From Pseudomonas tructae (GTDB lineage: Bacteria > Pseudomonadota > Gammaproteobacteria > Pseudomonadales > Pseudomonadaceae), in NCBI RefSeq assembly GCF_004214895.1, contig NZ_CP035952.1:4660501-4724500 (forward strand): a DNA stretch of 64,000 nucleotides. The letters run 5' to 3'. Below are positions 45,645-56,410 of the stretch, piece after piece. The notes below the pieces were generated by a model. The model had not been told where the DNA came from. It did no database searches and was given only the letters and a program-made list of their open reading frames with translations. A program made the translations under genes and the position numbers. Position 1 is the stretch's first letter; every line of letters begins with the position of its first letter.

Positions 45645-45736
45645 GAAGCACCTCGCGGCTGAACTTTCCGACCTGGTTGTCGGCACGGTGACGCATTGTA
45701 TCGGAAAGCCGGCCAGGACGCTCGGCCTTGCCGATA

Positions 45737-47845
45737 TCAAGCCGCAACCACCTGTACTGGCACGCCGTTGAGCGCCGCATTGCCTGACAACGCATCCAGC
45801 TGGCGCTCATCGGTGAGGTCGTTGGCGCTGGCGCCAGGCTGTTCCTGGGCGATACCCATGCGCACCCCGGCACGGGCATGACCAAAGCCATGGGGCAAGC
45901 TGACCACCCCTGGCATCATGTCGTCGCACGCCTGCACCTCGACCTCGATCTCCCCGACCCGCGAACTGACCCGCACCCGCTGGCCGTCGCGCAACTGGCG
46001 GCCAGCCAAGTCATCCGGATGCATCAACAACTGATGACGAGGCTTGCCTTTCACCAGCCGATGATAGTTGTGCATCCAGGAATTGTTGCTGCGTACGTGG
46101 CGTCGCCCGATCAGCAACAGTTGATCGGCCGCCAGCGGCTGTTGCCGGGCAAAACGCTGCAAGTCGTCGAGAATTTCCTGTGGTGCAGCTTGAATCCGTT
46201 GGTCAGCGGTCTTCAAGCGTGCCGCCAGGTTCGGCTGCAGCGCTCCAAGGTCGATGCCGTGCGGGTGCTGATCAAGGGTCGCAAGCGACAGTTTGAACGC
46301 CGAGGCGTCACCATAGCGGCCCTGGCGCAGGCCGATATCGATCATCTGCGCAGGCGCCAAGGTGGGCTTCAACGGCTTGTCAGCCAGGTCGGCAAAGGCC
46401 TTGGCCAGGCCGACAAAGATCTCCCAGTCATGCAGCGCGCCTTCGGGCTTGGGCAGGATGGCCCGATTGAAACGGCTGACGTTGCGGACCGCGAACAGGT
46501 TGAAGGTGGTGTCGTAGTGATCGTTCTCCAGTGCCGAGGTGGACGGCAGGATCAGGTCGGCGTACCGGGTGGTCTCATTGATGTACAGATCGATGCTGAG
46601 CATGAACTCAAGGCCGTCCAGGGCCCGCTCCAACTGCCGACCATTGGGTGTGGACAGTACCGGATTACCCGCGACCGTCACCAGGGCGCGGACCTGCCCC
46701 TCGCCTTCGACCAGCATCTCCTCGGCCAGGGCCGCCACCGGCAGTTCGCCGCCATACTCGGGCAGCCCCGAGACCCGGCTCTGCCAGACATTGAAATGCC
46801 CGCCCGAGGTGCTGGCCACCAGATCCACCGCAGGTTCGGTGCACAGGGCACCACCGACCCGGTCGAGGTTGCCGCTGACCAGGTTGAGCAACTGCACCAG
46901 CCAATGGCACAAGGTGCCAAAGGCCTGGGTCGAAACCCCCATGCGCCCGTAACAGACCGCCTTGTCGGCGCCGGCAAAGTCCCGGGCCAACTGGCGAATC
47001 ACCGGGGCCTCGACACCGCACAGCTGGCTCATCGCCTCGGCAGTGAACGGTGCAATGGCTGCCTGCACCTGCTCCAGACCCGTGACCGGCAATGCCGATG
47101 GGCGGGTCAGCCCCTCGGCAAACAGAGTGTTGAGCAGGCCGCAGAGCAGCGCCGCATCCGCGCCTGGGCGAATGAACAGATGCTGGTCGGCCATGACCGC
47201 CGTCTCGCTACGGCGCGGATCGACCACTACCAGCTTGCCGCCACGGGCCTGAAGCGCCTTGAGGCGCTTCTCGACATCCGGCACGGTCATGATGCTGCCG
47301 TTGGAGGCCAGCGGGTTGCCGCCCAGAATCAACATGAACCCGGTGTTGTCGATGTCCGGGATCGGCAGCAACAGGCCATGGCCGTACATCAGGTAGCTGG
47401 TCAGGTGTTGCGGCAACTGGTCCACCGAAGTGGCCGAAAAGCGGTTGCGGGTCTTGAGCAGGCCGAGAAAGTAGTTGCTGTGGGTCATCAGCCCGTAGTT
47501 GTGCACGCTGGGGTTGCCCTGGTAGACAGCCACGGCGTTTTGTCCATGGGCTTGCTGGATGGCCCATAGCTTCTGTGCGGCCAGCTCGAAGGCCTCATCC
47601 CAACTGATCGCTTGCCAGCGGTCAGCAACGCGTTTGTGCGGTCCGCGCAGACGATCAGGATCATTCTGAATATCTTGCAGGGCCACCGCCTTGGGACAGA
47701 TATGACCGCGACTGAAGCTGTCCTGGGGGTCGCCTTTGATCGAGCTGATGCGCGGGGCAGCGCCAGGCGTGTGAGTGACTTCGACGGTCAAGCCACAGAT
47801 GGCTTCGCACAGATGACAGGCACGGTAATGCAGCGTCTTGTTCAT
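45737..47845 (-). CDS. Molybdopterin-dependent oxidoreductase, uncharacterised
   Basis: A 702-residue enzyme of the DMSO-reductase superfamily. Start chosen at ATG 47845 (MNKTLHYRACHLCEAICGLTVEV). It has an N-terminal 4Fe-4S site (C-x2-C-x3-C, then GHICPKA), molybdopterin-binding segments (LMLILGGNPLASNGSI, KLVVVDPRRSETAVMADQHLFIRPGADAALL, YADLILPSTSALEN), and a C-terminal dinucleotide domain (LLIGRRHVRSNNSWMHNY). The usual metal-ligand segment reads SATSVDQLP, with neither Cys nor SeCys, so formate dehydrogenase is unlikely. Substrate unknown. Divergent from argF. Confidence 0.82.
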   Translation of the reverse strand: MNKTLHYRACHLCEAICGLTVEVTHTPGAAPRISSIKGDPQDSFSRGHICPKAVALQDIQNDPDRLRGPHKRVADRWQAISWDEAFELAAQKLWAIQQAHGQNAVAVYQGNPSVHNYGLMTHSNYFLGLLKTRNRFSATSVDQLPQHLTSYLMYGHGLLLPIPDIDNTGFMLILGGNPLASNGSIMTVPDVEKRLKALQARGGKLVVVDPRRSETAVMADQHLFIRPGADAALLCGLLNTLFAEGLTRPSALPVTGLEQVQAAIAPFTAEAMSQLCGVEAPVIRQLARDFAGADKAVCYGRMGVSTQAFGTLCHWLVQLLNLVSGNLDRVGGALCTEPAVDLVASTSGGHFNVWQSRVSGLPEYGGELPVAALAEEMLVEGEGQVRALVTVAGNPVLSTPNGRQLERALDGLEFMLSIDLYINETTRYADLILPSTSALENDHYDTTFNLFAVRNVSRFNRAILPKPEGALHDWEIFVGLAKAFADLADKPLKPTLAPAQMIDIGLRQGRYGDASAFKLSLATLDQHPHGIDLGALQPNLAARLKTADQRIQAAPQEILDDLQRFARQQPLAADQLLLIGRRHVRSNNSWMHNYHRLVKGKPRHQLLMHPDDLAGRQLRDGQRVRVSSRVGEIEVEVQACDDMMPGVVSLPHGFGHARAGVRMGIAQEQPGASANDLTDERQLDALSGNAALNGVPVQVVAA

Positions 47846-48221
47846 GGCCACCTCTTTCGGGCGTCTGGAATGAACCTGACTATGGGCCCGCCCCTGCCCA
47901 CGCACCAGAGAGGTTCGTGGCGTGAATCTTAAGCCATCAGGTACAACGATCCGGCGCCGGGCCGCTGCCGGGTTTGCCAAGGCGCTGGCAGGCAGTGTAA
48001 AACCCTGGTGTAACGTATAAAAAAAGCTTCTGACCAATGGGTTAAGACACCGCCTGAAACATCGGCGACGAATCCCCCTCTTGGTATGACGCGACATTTA
48101 ATTATAGTATTGCGTCTTCCCCTAATTCGTCGCCCCGTGCGGCTTTCGCCGCAGGTCACTCCCGTTGTTTTGAAAAACCGGTATCGCTGACCTGCGGTCT
48201 GTTGCAAAAAGGTAGTCAACC
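47846..48221. other. Divergent intergenic region before argF
   Basis: About 375 bases between the oxidoreductase gene (minus) and argF (plus). It holds the ArgR box at 48076-48117, with -10-like tatagt inside it. A small GC hairpin (cgtgcggctttcgccgcaggt) lies nearer argF. I see no reading frame or RNA gene I can support in the remainder. Confidence 0.4.
48076..48117 (-). promoter_or_regulatory. ArgR operator upstream of argF
   Basis: On the minus strand an AGACGC-N8-AA-N5 unit (from 48117) is followed immediately by a TGTCGC-N8-AA-N5 unit (TGTCGC at 48096-48091). This is the exact 21-base tandem of the Pseudomonas ArgR consensus and lies about 105 bases before the argF start. Confidence 0.75.
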
Positions 48222-49142
48222 ATGAGCGCTAGGCACTTTCTCTCCCTGATGGACTTCACACCCGACGAACTGCTCAGTGTGATCCGTCGAGGTATCGAGC
48301 TGAAGGACCTGCGTAACCGCGGCGTACTGTTCGAACCACTGAAAAACCGCGTACTGGGGATGATCTTCGAAAAATCCTCGACCCGCACCCGCCTGTCGTT
48401 CGAAGCCGGCATGATCCAGCTCGGCGGCCAGGCCATCTTCCTCTCGCCACGGGACACCCAGCTGGGCCGTGGCGAGCCGATTGGCGACTGTGCCATCGTC
48501 ATGTCGCGCATGCTCGATGCGGTGATGATCCGCACCTTCGCCCACAGCACCCTGACCGAGTTCGCCGCCAACTCGCGGGTACCGGTGATCAACGGCTTGT
48601 CCGACGACCTGCACCCGTGCCAGTTGCTGGCCGACATGCAGACCTTCCTCGAGCACCGCGGCGCGATCCAAGGCAAGACCGTTGCCTGGATCGGCGACGG
48701 CAACAACATGTGCAACAGCTATATCGAGGCGGCCATTCAGTTCGACTTCCAGCTGCGCATCGCCTGCCCGGCCGAATTCGAGCCCGATCCGCAGTTCCTG
48801 GCCCAGGCCGGTGAGCGCGTGCAGATCTTCCGTGAACCCAAGGATGCCGTACTCGGTGCCCACCTGGTGAGCACCGATGTCTGGACTTCCATGGGTCAGG
48901 AAGAGGAAACTGCACGACGTCTGGCCTTGTTCGCGCCTTACCAGGTAACCCGCGAACTGCTCGACCTGGCAGCACCCGATGCCCTGTTCATGCACTGCCT
49001 GCCCGCTCATCGCGGCGAGGAAATCAGCCTGGACCTGCTCGACGACCCACGCTCGGTCGCCTGGGACCAGGCCGAAAACCGCTTGCATGCACAGAAGGCG
49101 CTTCTCGAATTTCTTGTTGAACCGGCCTATCACCACGCATGA
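48222..49142 (+). CDS. argF: Ornithine carbamoyltransferase, anabolic
   Basis: A 306-residue enzyme that makes citrulline from ornithine and carbamoyl phosphate. The carbamoyl-phosphate loop SSTRTR, the HPCQ segment, the [13 protein letters not shown] ornithine site and the [12 protein letters not shown] active-site loop are all present. The ArgR-type box upstream supports arginine control. Its stop overlaps the start of the ABC ATPase by four bases. Confidence 0.96.
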   Translation: MSARHFLSLMDFTPDELLSVIRRGIELKDLRNRGVLFEPLKNRVLGMIFEKSSTRTRLSFEAGMIQLGGQAIFLSPRDTQLGRGEPIGDCAIVMSRMLDAVMIRTFAHSTLTEFAANSRVPVINGLSDDLHPCQLLADMQTFLEHRGAIQGKTVAWIGDGNNMCNSYIEAAIQFDFQLRIACPAEFEPDPQFLAQAGERVQIFREPKDAVLGAHLVSTDVWTSMGQEEETARRLALFAPYQVTRELLDLAAPDALFMHCLPAHRGEEISLDLLDDPRSVAWDQAENRLHAQKALLEFLVEPAYHHA

Positions 49143-50248
49143 GTCAACCTTTACTGCTTAACCTGCGCGAGCTCGCCTGTGGCTATGGCGAGCAGCGCAT
49201 CGTCCAGAACCTCAACCTGCACCTCAACGCTGGCGACATTGGTTGCCTGCTGGGCTCCTCAGGTTGCGGCAAGACCACCACCCTGCGCGCCATCGCCGGT
49301 TTCGAGCCGGTGCACGAAGGCGAGATCCAGCTGGGCGGCGAGGTCATCTCCAAGGCCGGGTTCACTCTGGCCCCGGAGAAGCGCCGGATCGGCATGGTGT
49401 TCCAGGACTACGCGCTGTTCCCGCACCTGACCGTGGCCGAGAACATCGCCTTCGGCATCGGCAAGCACCCGCAGCAGCGCCAGGTGGTCGAAGAGATGCT
49501 CGAGCTGGTCAAGCTCGGCGGCCTGGGCAAACGCTACCCCCACGAGCTTTCCGGCGGCCAGCAGCAACGTGTGGCCCTGGCTCGCGCACTGGCACCTGAA
49601 CCACAACTGCTGTTGCTCGATGAGCCGTTTTCCAACCTCGACGTAGAGCTGCGCCGGCGCCTGAGCCACGAAGTGCGCGACATCCTCAAGAGCCGAGGCA
49701 CCAGCGCAATTCTGGTGACCCACGACCAGGAAGAAGCCTTCGCCGTCAGTGATCATGTCGGCGTGTTCAAGGAAGGTCGCCTGGAACAGTGGGATACCCC
49801 CTACAACCTCTACCACGAACCACTGACGCCATTCGTGGCCAGCTTCATTGGCCAGGGCTATTTCATCCGCGGCCAGTTGACCAGCCCGGAGTCGGTACGC
49901 ACCGAGCTGGGCGAGCTGCGCGGCAACCGGGCCTATACGCTGACGCCTGGCAGCGCCGTGGATGTGCTGCTGCGCCCGGACGACATCATCCATGCCCCGT
50001 ACAGCGAGCTCAAAGCGCTGATTGTCGGCAAGAGCTTCCTCGGTGCCTCGACCCTGTATCGCCTGCAACTGCCTACTGGTAGCCAGCTCGAAGCGATCTT
50101 CCCGAGCCACAACGACCATCAGGTCGGTAGCGAAGTGAGCATTGAAGTGGCTGCGGACCACCTGGTGGTGTTCGCAGTGCCCGGCAGCGTGGCGGCGCAG
50201 CTGCCGGTGCCGGAGAACGGCGTTCGCCGGTATAGCTCGGCGGTCTGA
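49139..50248 (+). CDS. Orphan ABC transporter ATP-binding protein (FbpC/PotA-like)
   Basis: A 369-residue importer ATPase. Walker [16 protein letters not shown]-loop [12 protein letters not shown], signature [15 protein letters not shown], Walker [13 protein letters not shown], switch His in [11 protein letters not shown]-terminal TOBE-type regulatory domain begins near residue 240. The FbpC-like Q-loop spacing suggests iron, thiamine or polyamine uptake, but no permease or binding protein is adjacent. The ATGA overlap with argF points to translational coupling. Confidence 0.85.
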   Translation: MSQPLLLNLRELACGYGEQRIVQNLNLHLNAGDIGCLLGSSGCGKTTTLRAIAGFEPVHEGEIQLGGEVISKAGFTLAPEKRRIGMVFQDYALFPHLTVAENIAFGIGKHPQQRQVVEEMLELVKLGGLGKRYPHELSGGQQQRVALARALAPEPQLLLLDEPFSNLDVELRRRLSHEVRDILKSRGTSAILVTHDQEEAFAVSDHVGVFKEGRLEQWDTPYNLYHEPLTPFVASFIGQGYFIRGQLTSPESVRTELGELRGNRAYTLTPGSAVDVLLRPDDIIHAPYSELKALIVGKSFLGASTLYRLQLPTGSQLEAIFPSHNDHQVGSEVSIEVAADHLVVFAVPGSVAAQLPVPENGVRRYSSAV

Positions 50249-50258
50249 TCAAGATTAA

Positions 50259-50292
50259 TCGCGGGGCAAGCCCGCTCCCACAGGAGCGGGCA
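50259..50292. repeat. Single REP element with a partial second copy
   Basis: tcgcggggcaagcccgctcccac followed by a short ggagcgggc remnant. It is placed at the convergent ends of the ABC ATPase and ybaK genes. Confidence 0.8.
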
Positions 50293-50293
50293 A

Positions 50294-50764
50294 TCATTCA
50301 CGGCCAATGGCGGCAAATGTGCCTTGGGTATGCTCGGCCAGCACCCCCGGCGCCAACTCGACTTCCAGCCCCCGACGGCCAGCACTGACGTAAATGCGCT
50401 CAAACAGTTGAGCCGACTGGTCAATGAAGGTACGCAGGCGTTTCTTCTGCCCCAGCGGGCTGATCCCGCCCAATAGGTAACCGGTGGCGCGCTGAGCCGC
50501 GGCCGGGTCGGCCATCTCGCACTTCTTGACCCCGGCAGCTTGGGCCAGGTGCTTCAGATCCAGGCTACCGGCCACCGGCACTACTGCCACCAGCAACTCG
50601 CCCTTTTCGCTACTGGCCAATAGAGTCTTGAATACCCGCGCAGGCTCAAGGTTGAGCTTTTCAGCCGCTTCCAGGCCGTAAGAAGCAGCCTTGGGGTCAT
50701 GCGCGTAACTGTGAATGTGGTGGTCGGCGCGAACCTTTTTCAGCAGATCCAGGGCGGGGGTCAT
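50294..50764 (-). CDS. ybaK: Cys-tRNA(Pro)/Cys-tRNA(Cys) deacylase YbaK
   Basis: A 156-residue editing protein that hydrolyses Cys-tRNA(Pro), cleaning up errors of prolyl-tRNA synthetase. It has the YbaK fold segments FKTLLAS, LVAVVPVAGSLDLKHLAQAAGVKKCEMADP, ATGYLLGGISPLGQKKRLRTFID (the GxxSPxG motif) and a short C-terminus. ATG 50764 is the conserved start. Confidence 0.93.
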   Translation of the reverse strand: MTPALDLLKKVRADHHIHSYAHDPKAASYGLEAAEKLNLEPARVFKTLLASSEKGELLVAVVPVAGSLDLKHLAQAAGVKKCEMADPAAAQRATGYLLGGISPLGQKKRLRTFIDQSAQLFERIYVSAGRRGLEVELAPGVLAEHTQGTFAAIGRE

Positions 50765-50874
50765 GCAGGACTCCAAGCAGAAGGGTGAATGCCATTTCGC
50801 CGGTTACTTTAGGGCAAAACCCCAAGCGCAACCAACGCCCATCACCGCCACCAATAGTCAGATTGTGAATGGTC

Positions 50875-50886
50875 GTTCACTTTCGA
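50875..50886. promoter_or_regulatory. Candidate GlpR operator upstream of glpF
   Basis: gttcactttcga on the plus strand is the reverse complement of a 12-base motif found upstream of glpD (54490-54501). It lies about 160 bases before glpF, near AT-rich promoter-like sequence. Confidence 0.55.
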
Positions 50887-51024
50887 CCTTTGACATAAGC
50901 GTTTCTTGTCTATATTTTTTCGATTCTGAATATAGCCATGCTCCGATAAGGTGCATTTTCTGCCGCCGCCCGACCGAAATGGGGATTTCTGTCGGGTTTT
51001 TGTCGAGCGCTCACTGCGCCTCAC

Positions 51025-51032
51025 AACAACAA
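51025..51032 (+). promoter_or_regulatory. Candidate Crc/Hfq target (CA motif) at the glpF ribosome site
   Basis: aacaacaa fits AANAANAA and lies just upstream of the GAGG ribosome site and the ATG at 51048, the position where Hfq-Crc blocks translation of catabolic genes in Pseudomonas. Confidence 0.45.
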
Positions 51033-51047
51033 GAACCGAGGTAACGA

Positions 51048-53466
<2,419 letters not shown>

Positions 53467-53467
53467 A

Positions 53468-53566
53468 GCAGCGGCAAGCTGCAAGCCTCAAGCTGCAAGA
53501 AGAAGCAAAGCAGTCCGCGCACCGCTGTTGCTCTTGCTTGTAGCTTGCGGCTTGAAGCTCAAGCTG
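53468..53566. repeat. Long imperfect inverted repeat of gcaagctgcaag units
   Basis: Direct copies of caagctgcaag at 53475-53500 face their reverse complements (cttgcttgtagcttgcggcttg) at about 53532-53555. The fold would give a long stem ending near gctgtttt, so it may act as an attenuator between glpK and glpR. Confidence 0.65.
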
Positions 53567-53608
53567 TTTTCATGGCGAAATTTGCCCGGCTGCCCCAAAG
53601 GACCGCCC

Positions 53609-54364
53609 ATGAATCTGCCTCCTCGCCAACAACAAATCCTCGAACTGGTCCGCGAACGCGGCTATGTCAGTATCGAAGAAATGGCGCAGCTGTTCGTCGT
53701 CACCCCGCAAACCATCCGCCGTGATATCAACCAGTTGGCGGAAGTCAATCTGCTACGCCGCTACCACGGCGGCGCAGCCTACGATTCCAGTATCGAAAAC
53801 ACCGCCTATGCCATGCGCGCCGACCAGATGCGCGACGAGAAACAGCGCATCGCCGAAGCCATTGCCGCGCAGATTCCCGATCACGCCTCGCTGTTCATCA
53901 ACATCGGCACCACCACCGAATCCATCGCCCGCGCCCTGCTCAACCACAACCATCTGAAAATCATCACCAACAACCTGCACGTGGCCTCGATCCTCAGCGC
54001 CAAGGATGATTTCGAAGTACTGCTGGCCGGTGGCAATGTGCGCCGCGATGGCGGCGTTGTGGGTCAGGCCAGCGTCGACTTCATCAACCAGTTCAAGGTC
54101 GACTTCGCCCTGGTAGGTATCAGCGGCATCGATGAAGACGGCAGCCTGCTGGATTTCGACTACCAGGAAGTCCGGGTATCCCAGGCGATCATCGCCAATG
54201 CCCGCCAGGTCATCCTCGCCGCCGACTCGAGCAAGTTCGGCCGCAACGCCATGGTGCGCCTGGGATCGATCAGCCTGATCGACTGCCTGGTCACCGACCA
54301 GGCGCCGGTGCCCGCCCTCACGCAATTGCTCAACCAGTACAAGATCCGCCTCGACGTGGTCTGA
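53609..54364 (+). CDS. glpR: Glycerol-3-phosphate regulon repressor GlpR (DeoR family)
   Basis: A 251-residue repressor. The N-terminal winged helix-turn-helix is [52 protein letters not shown], and the C-terminal sugar-phosphate sensor domain has [31 protein letters not shown] and [28 protein letters not shown]. It should bind glycerol 3-phosphate and release the glp promoters. Placed between glpK and glpD, in the same direction. Confidence 0.93.
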   Translation: MNLPPRQQQILELVRERGYVSIEEMAQLFVVTPQTIRRDINQLAEVNLLRRYHGGAAYDSSIENTAYAMRADQMRDEKQRIAEAIAAQIPDHASLFINIGTTTESIARALLNHNHLKIITNNLHVASILSAKDDFEVLLAGGNVRRDGGVVGQASVDFINQFKVDFALVGISGIDEDGSLLDFDYQEVRVSQAIIANARQVILAADSSKFGRNAMVRLGSISLIDCLVTDQAPVPALTQLLNQYKIRLDVV

Positions 54365-54489
54365 GCCACTGCCCGCTGCCATCGCAACGGTGGCAGCGCG
54401 AATGTTCGTTATTTTTCATTTATTTGTCATCTGATCAGTATTTTCTATGGGAAGTGACTGGCGAGCCGCATTTTGTTGCGCTAGTATTT

Positions 54490-54501
54490 TCGAAAGTGAA
54501 C
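54490..54501. promoter_or_regulatory. Candidate GlpR operator upstream of glpD
   Basis: tcgaaagtgaac is identical in reverse complement to the site before glpF. It lies 46 bases upstream of the glpD GTG, close enough to block the promoter. Another atgttcgtta lies at about 54402. Confidence 0.6.
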
Positions 54502-54547
54502 ATTAGCGTTCAAATTCGATATCGGAAAGACCTTCAGGAGGCCACCC

Positions 54548-56086
54548 GTGTCCCAATCCAGCTTGCCATCGCCCGCCCTTGCCGAACTCTATGACCTCGC
54601 CGTAATTGGCGGCGGCATCAACGGTGTGGGGATTGCCGCCGATGCAGCCGGACGCGGTCTTTCTGTGTTCCTTTGCGAAAAAGACGACCTGGCCAGCCAC
54701 ACCTCCTCGGCCAGCAGCAAGCTGATCCACGGTGGCCTGCGTTATCTTGAGCATTACGAATTCCGCCTGGTGCGCGAGGCCCTGGCCGAGCGCGAAGTAC
54801 TGCTGGCCAAGGCGCCGCACATCGTCAAACCGATGCGTTTCGTGCTGCCCCATCGTCCGCACCTGCGCCCGGCGTGGATGATCCGTGCCGGCCTGTTCCT
54901 TTACGATCACCTGGGCAAGCGCAAGCAGCTTGGTGCATCGAACAGCCTGCGCTTCGGCCCGGGCAACCCGCTCAAGCCTGGCATCACCCGCGGCTTCGAG
55001 TACGCCGACTGCGCCGTGGATGACGCCCGCCTGGTGGTGCTCAACGCCATGGCCGCCCGTGAAAAAGGCGCCGACATTCGCACCCGCACCCGCTGCATCA
55101 GCGCTCGCCGGGTCGATGGCGTGTGGAACGTGCAACTGGAAAACGCCGACGGCAGCCAGCAGTCGATTCGTGCCCGCGCACTGGTCAATGCCGCTGGGCC
55201 GTGGGTGGCCAAGTTCATCCAGGACGACCTGCAACTGCAAGCGCCGTACGGCATCCGCCTGATCCAGGGCAGCCACCTGATCGTGCCGAAACTGTACGAC
55301 GGCGAACATGCCTACATCCTGCAGAACGAAGACCAGCGCATCGTCTTCGCCATTCCGTACCTGGAACGCTTTACCCTGATCGGCACCACCGACCGTGAGT
55401 ACACCGGCGACCCAGCCAAGGTGGCGATCACCGAAGGCGAGACCGACTACCTGCTCAAAGTGGTCAACGAGCACTTCAACCATCAGCTCAGCCGCGCCGA
55501 TATCCTCCACACCTACGCCGGCGTTCGCCCGCTGTGCAACGACGAGTCCGACAACCCGTCGGCCGTTACCCGCGACTACACCCTGGCACTGTCGGCCAGC
55601 AGCGGTGAAGCTCCACTGCTGTCGGTGTTCGGCGGCAAGCTGACCACCTACCGCAAACTGGCCGAGTCGGCCATGGGCGAGCTTGCGCCCTTCTTCACCC
55701 AGATGCGCGGCAGCTGGACCGCCAGCGCACCCTTGCCGGGCGGCGAAGACATGAGCACCCCGCAGGCACTGGTCGACGCTATCCTGGCCCGCTGTGGCTG
55801 GTTGCCGGCCGAGATTGCCAAGCGCTGGGCGCGCACCTACGGTAGCCGCGTCTGGCGCCTGCTTGAAGGCGTACAGGGCCCGCAGGACCTGGGTGAAGCC
55901 ATTGGTGGTGGTTTGTTCACCCGGGAAGTGGATTACCTGTGCAGCGAGGAGTGGGCGGTCAATGCCGACGATATCCTCTGGCGCCGAAGCAAGCTGGGGC
56001 TGTTTACCACTGCCTCTGAACAACAGGCCTTGCAGGATTACCTGCAGCGCCTGGAACTGAACCGCGCGCGGGTTCAAGCTGCCTGA
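54548..56086 (+). CDS. glpD: Glycerol-3-phosphate dehydrogenase, aerobic
   Basis: A 512-residue membrane-associated FAD enzyme that oxidises glycerol 3-phosphate and feeds electrons to ubiquinone. The N-terminal FAD motif is LAVIGGGINGVGIAADAAGRGLSVFLCEKDDLASHTSSASSKLIHGGLRYLEHYEFRLV; later segments include FAIPYLERFTLIGTTDREYTGDP and SVFGGKLTTYRKLAE. Starts with GTG 54548 after a strong CAGGAGG. Confidence 0.97.
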   Translation: MSQSSLPSPALAELYDLAVIGGGINGVGIAADAAGRGLSVFLCEKDDLASHTSSASSKLIHGGLRYLEHYEFRLVREALAEREVLLAKAPHIVKPMRFVLPHRPHLRPAWMIRAGLFLYDHLGKRKQLGASNSLRFGPGNPLKPGITRGFEYADCAVDDARLVVLNAMAAREKGADIRTRTRCISARRVDGVWNVQLENADGSQQSIRARALVNAAGPWVAKFIQDDLQLQAPYGIRLIQGSHLIVPKLYDGEHAYILQNEDQRIVFAIPYLERFTLIGTTDREYTGDPAKVAITEGETDYLLKVVNEHFNHQLSRADILHTYAGVRPLCNDESDNPSAVTRDYTLALSASSGEAPLLSVFGGKLTTYRKLAESAMGELAPFFTQMRGSWTASAPLPGGEDMSTPQALVDAILARCGWLPAEIAKRWARTYGSRVWRLLEGVQGPQDLGEAIGGGLFTREVDYLCSEEWAVNADDILWRRSKLGLFTTASEQQALQDYLQRLELNRARVQAA

Positions 56087-56098
56087 GCAGTTGAAACA

Positions 56099-56170
56099 TA
56101 TCGCGGGGCAAGCCCGCTCCTACCCTATTTGGTAGGAGCGGCGATGCGGCGGCCCGACTTGCCCCGCGAT
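56099..56170. repeat. REP pair, second copy interrupted
   Basis: atatcgcggggcaagcccgctccta faces ggtaggagcgg...cttgccccgcgat, but the second copy carries an extra stretch rich in GC (gcgatgcggcggcccga) in its middle. Its end touches the first AauR palindrome. Confidence 0.8.
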
Positions 56171-56214
56171 TCGGTTTTCCGAACGAAAAACACCGCCTGA
56201 TTCGGTCATCCGGA
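56170..56214. promoter_or_regulatory. Two AauR-type palindromes (upstream activating sites)
   Basis: TTCGGTTTTCCGAA at 56170-56183 is a perfect TTCGG-N4-CCGAA palindrome. A second, TTCGGTCATCCGGA at 56201-56214, has one mismatch. Their centres are 31 bases apart, about three helical turns. The TTCGG-N4-CCGAA form is what I recall for the AauR site in P. putida. The sites lie 80-120 bases before the sigma-54 promoter. Confidence 0.75.
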
Positions 56215-56291
56215 CGAATCCTACCTCGCACAAGCCGTCAAAAAAGATTAATCCCCCGTTTTTTCAGGGCGTTATGATCGACATCAGGGCT

Positions 56292-56307
56292 TGGCACGAG
56301 TCATGCT
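56292..56307 (+). promoter_or_regulatory. Sigma-54 promoter of the glutamate/aspartate transporter
   Basis: TGGCAC at 56292-56297 followed by ATGCT gives GG at 56293-56294 and GC at 56305-56306 with ten bases between, the -24/-12 spacing. It lies about 105 bases before gltI. Confidence 0.85.
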
Positions 56308-56410
56308 CTACACTCAGTACCCGAATGCGCAAAACGCTTCACTGCAGTGTTCGCTGAACGAAAGAGCCCGCCAACGGCTTCATAAAAAAAACAACGTCGA
56401 GGAAATTTTG

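Noticed and set aside
45878..47569. 563-residue open frame antisense to the molybdopterin oxidoreductase
   Set aside because: The opposite strand encodes recognisable Fe-S and molybdopterin motifs; this frame does not.
54503..56077. 524-residue open frame antisense to glpD
   Set aside because: glpD on the plus strand has the full FAD motif and start signals.
56291..56410. Upstream start for gltI at ATG 56291
   Set aside because: It would begin inside the sigma-54 promoter and adds residues in front of a perfect signal peptide.
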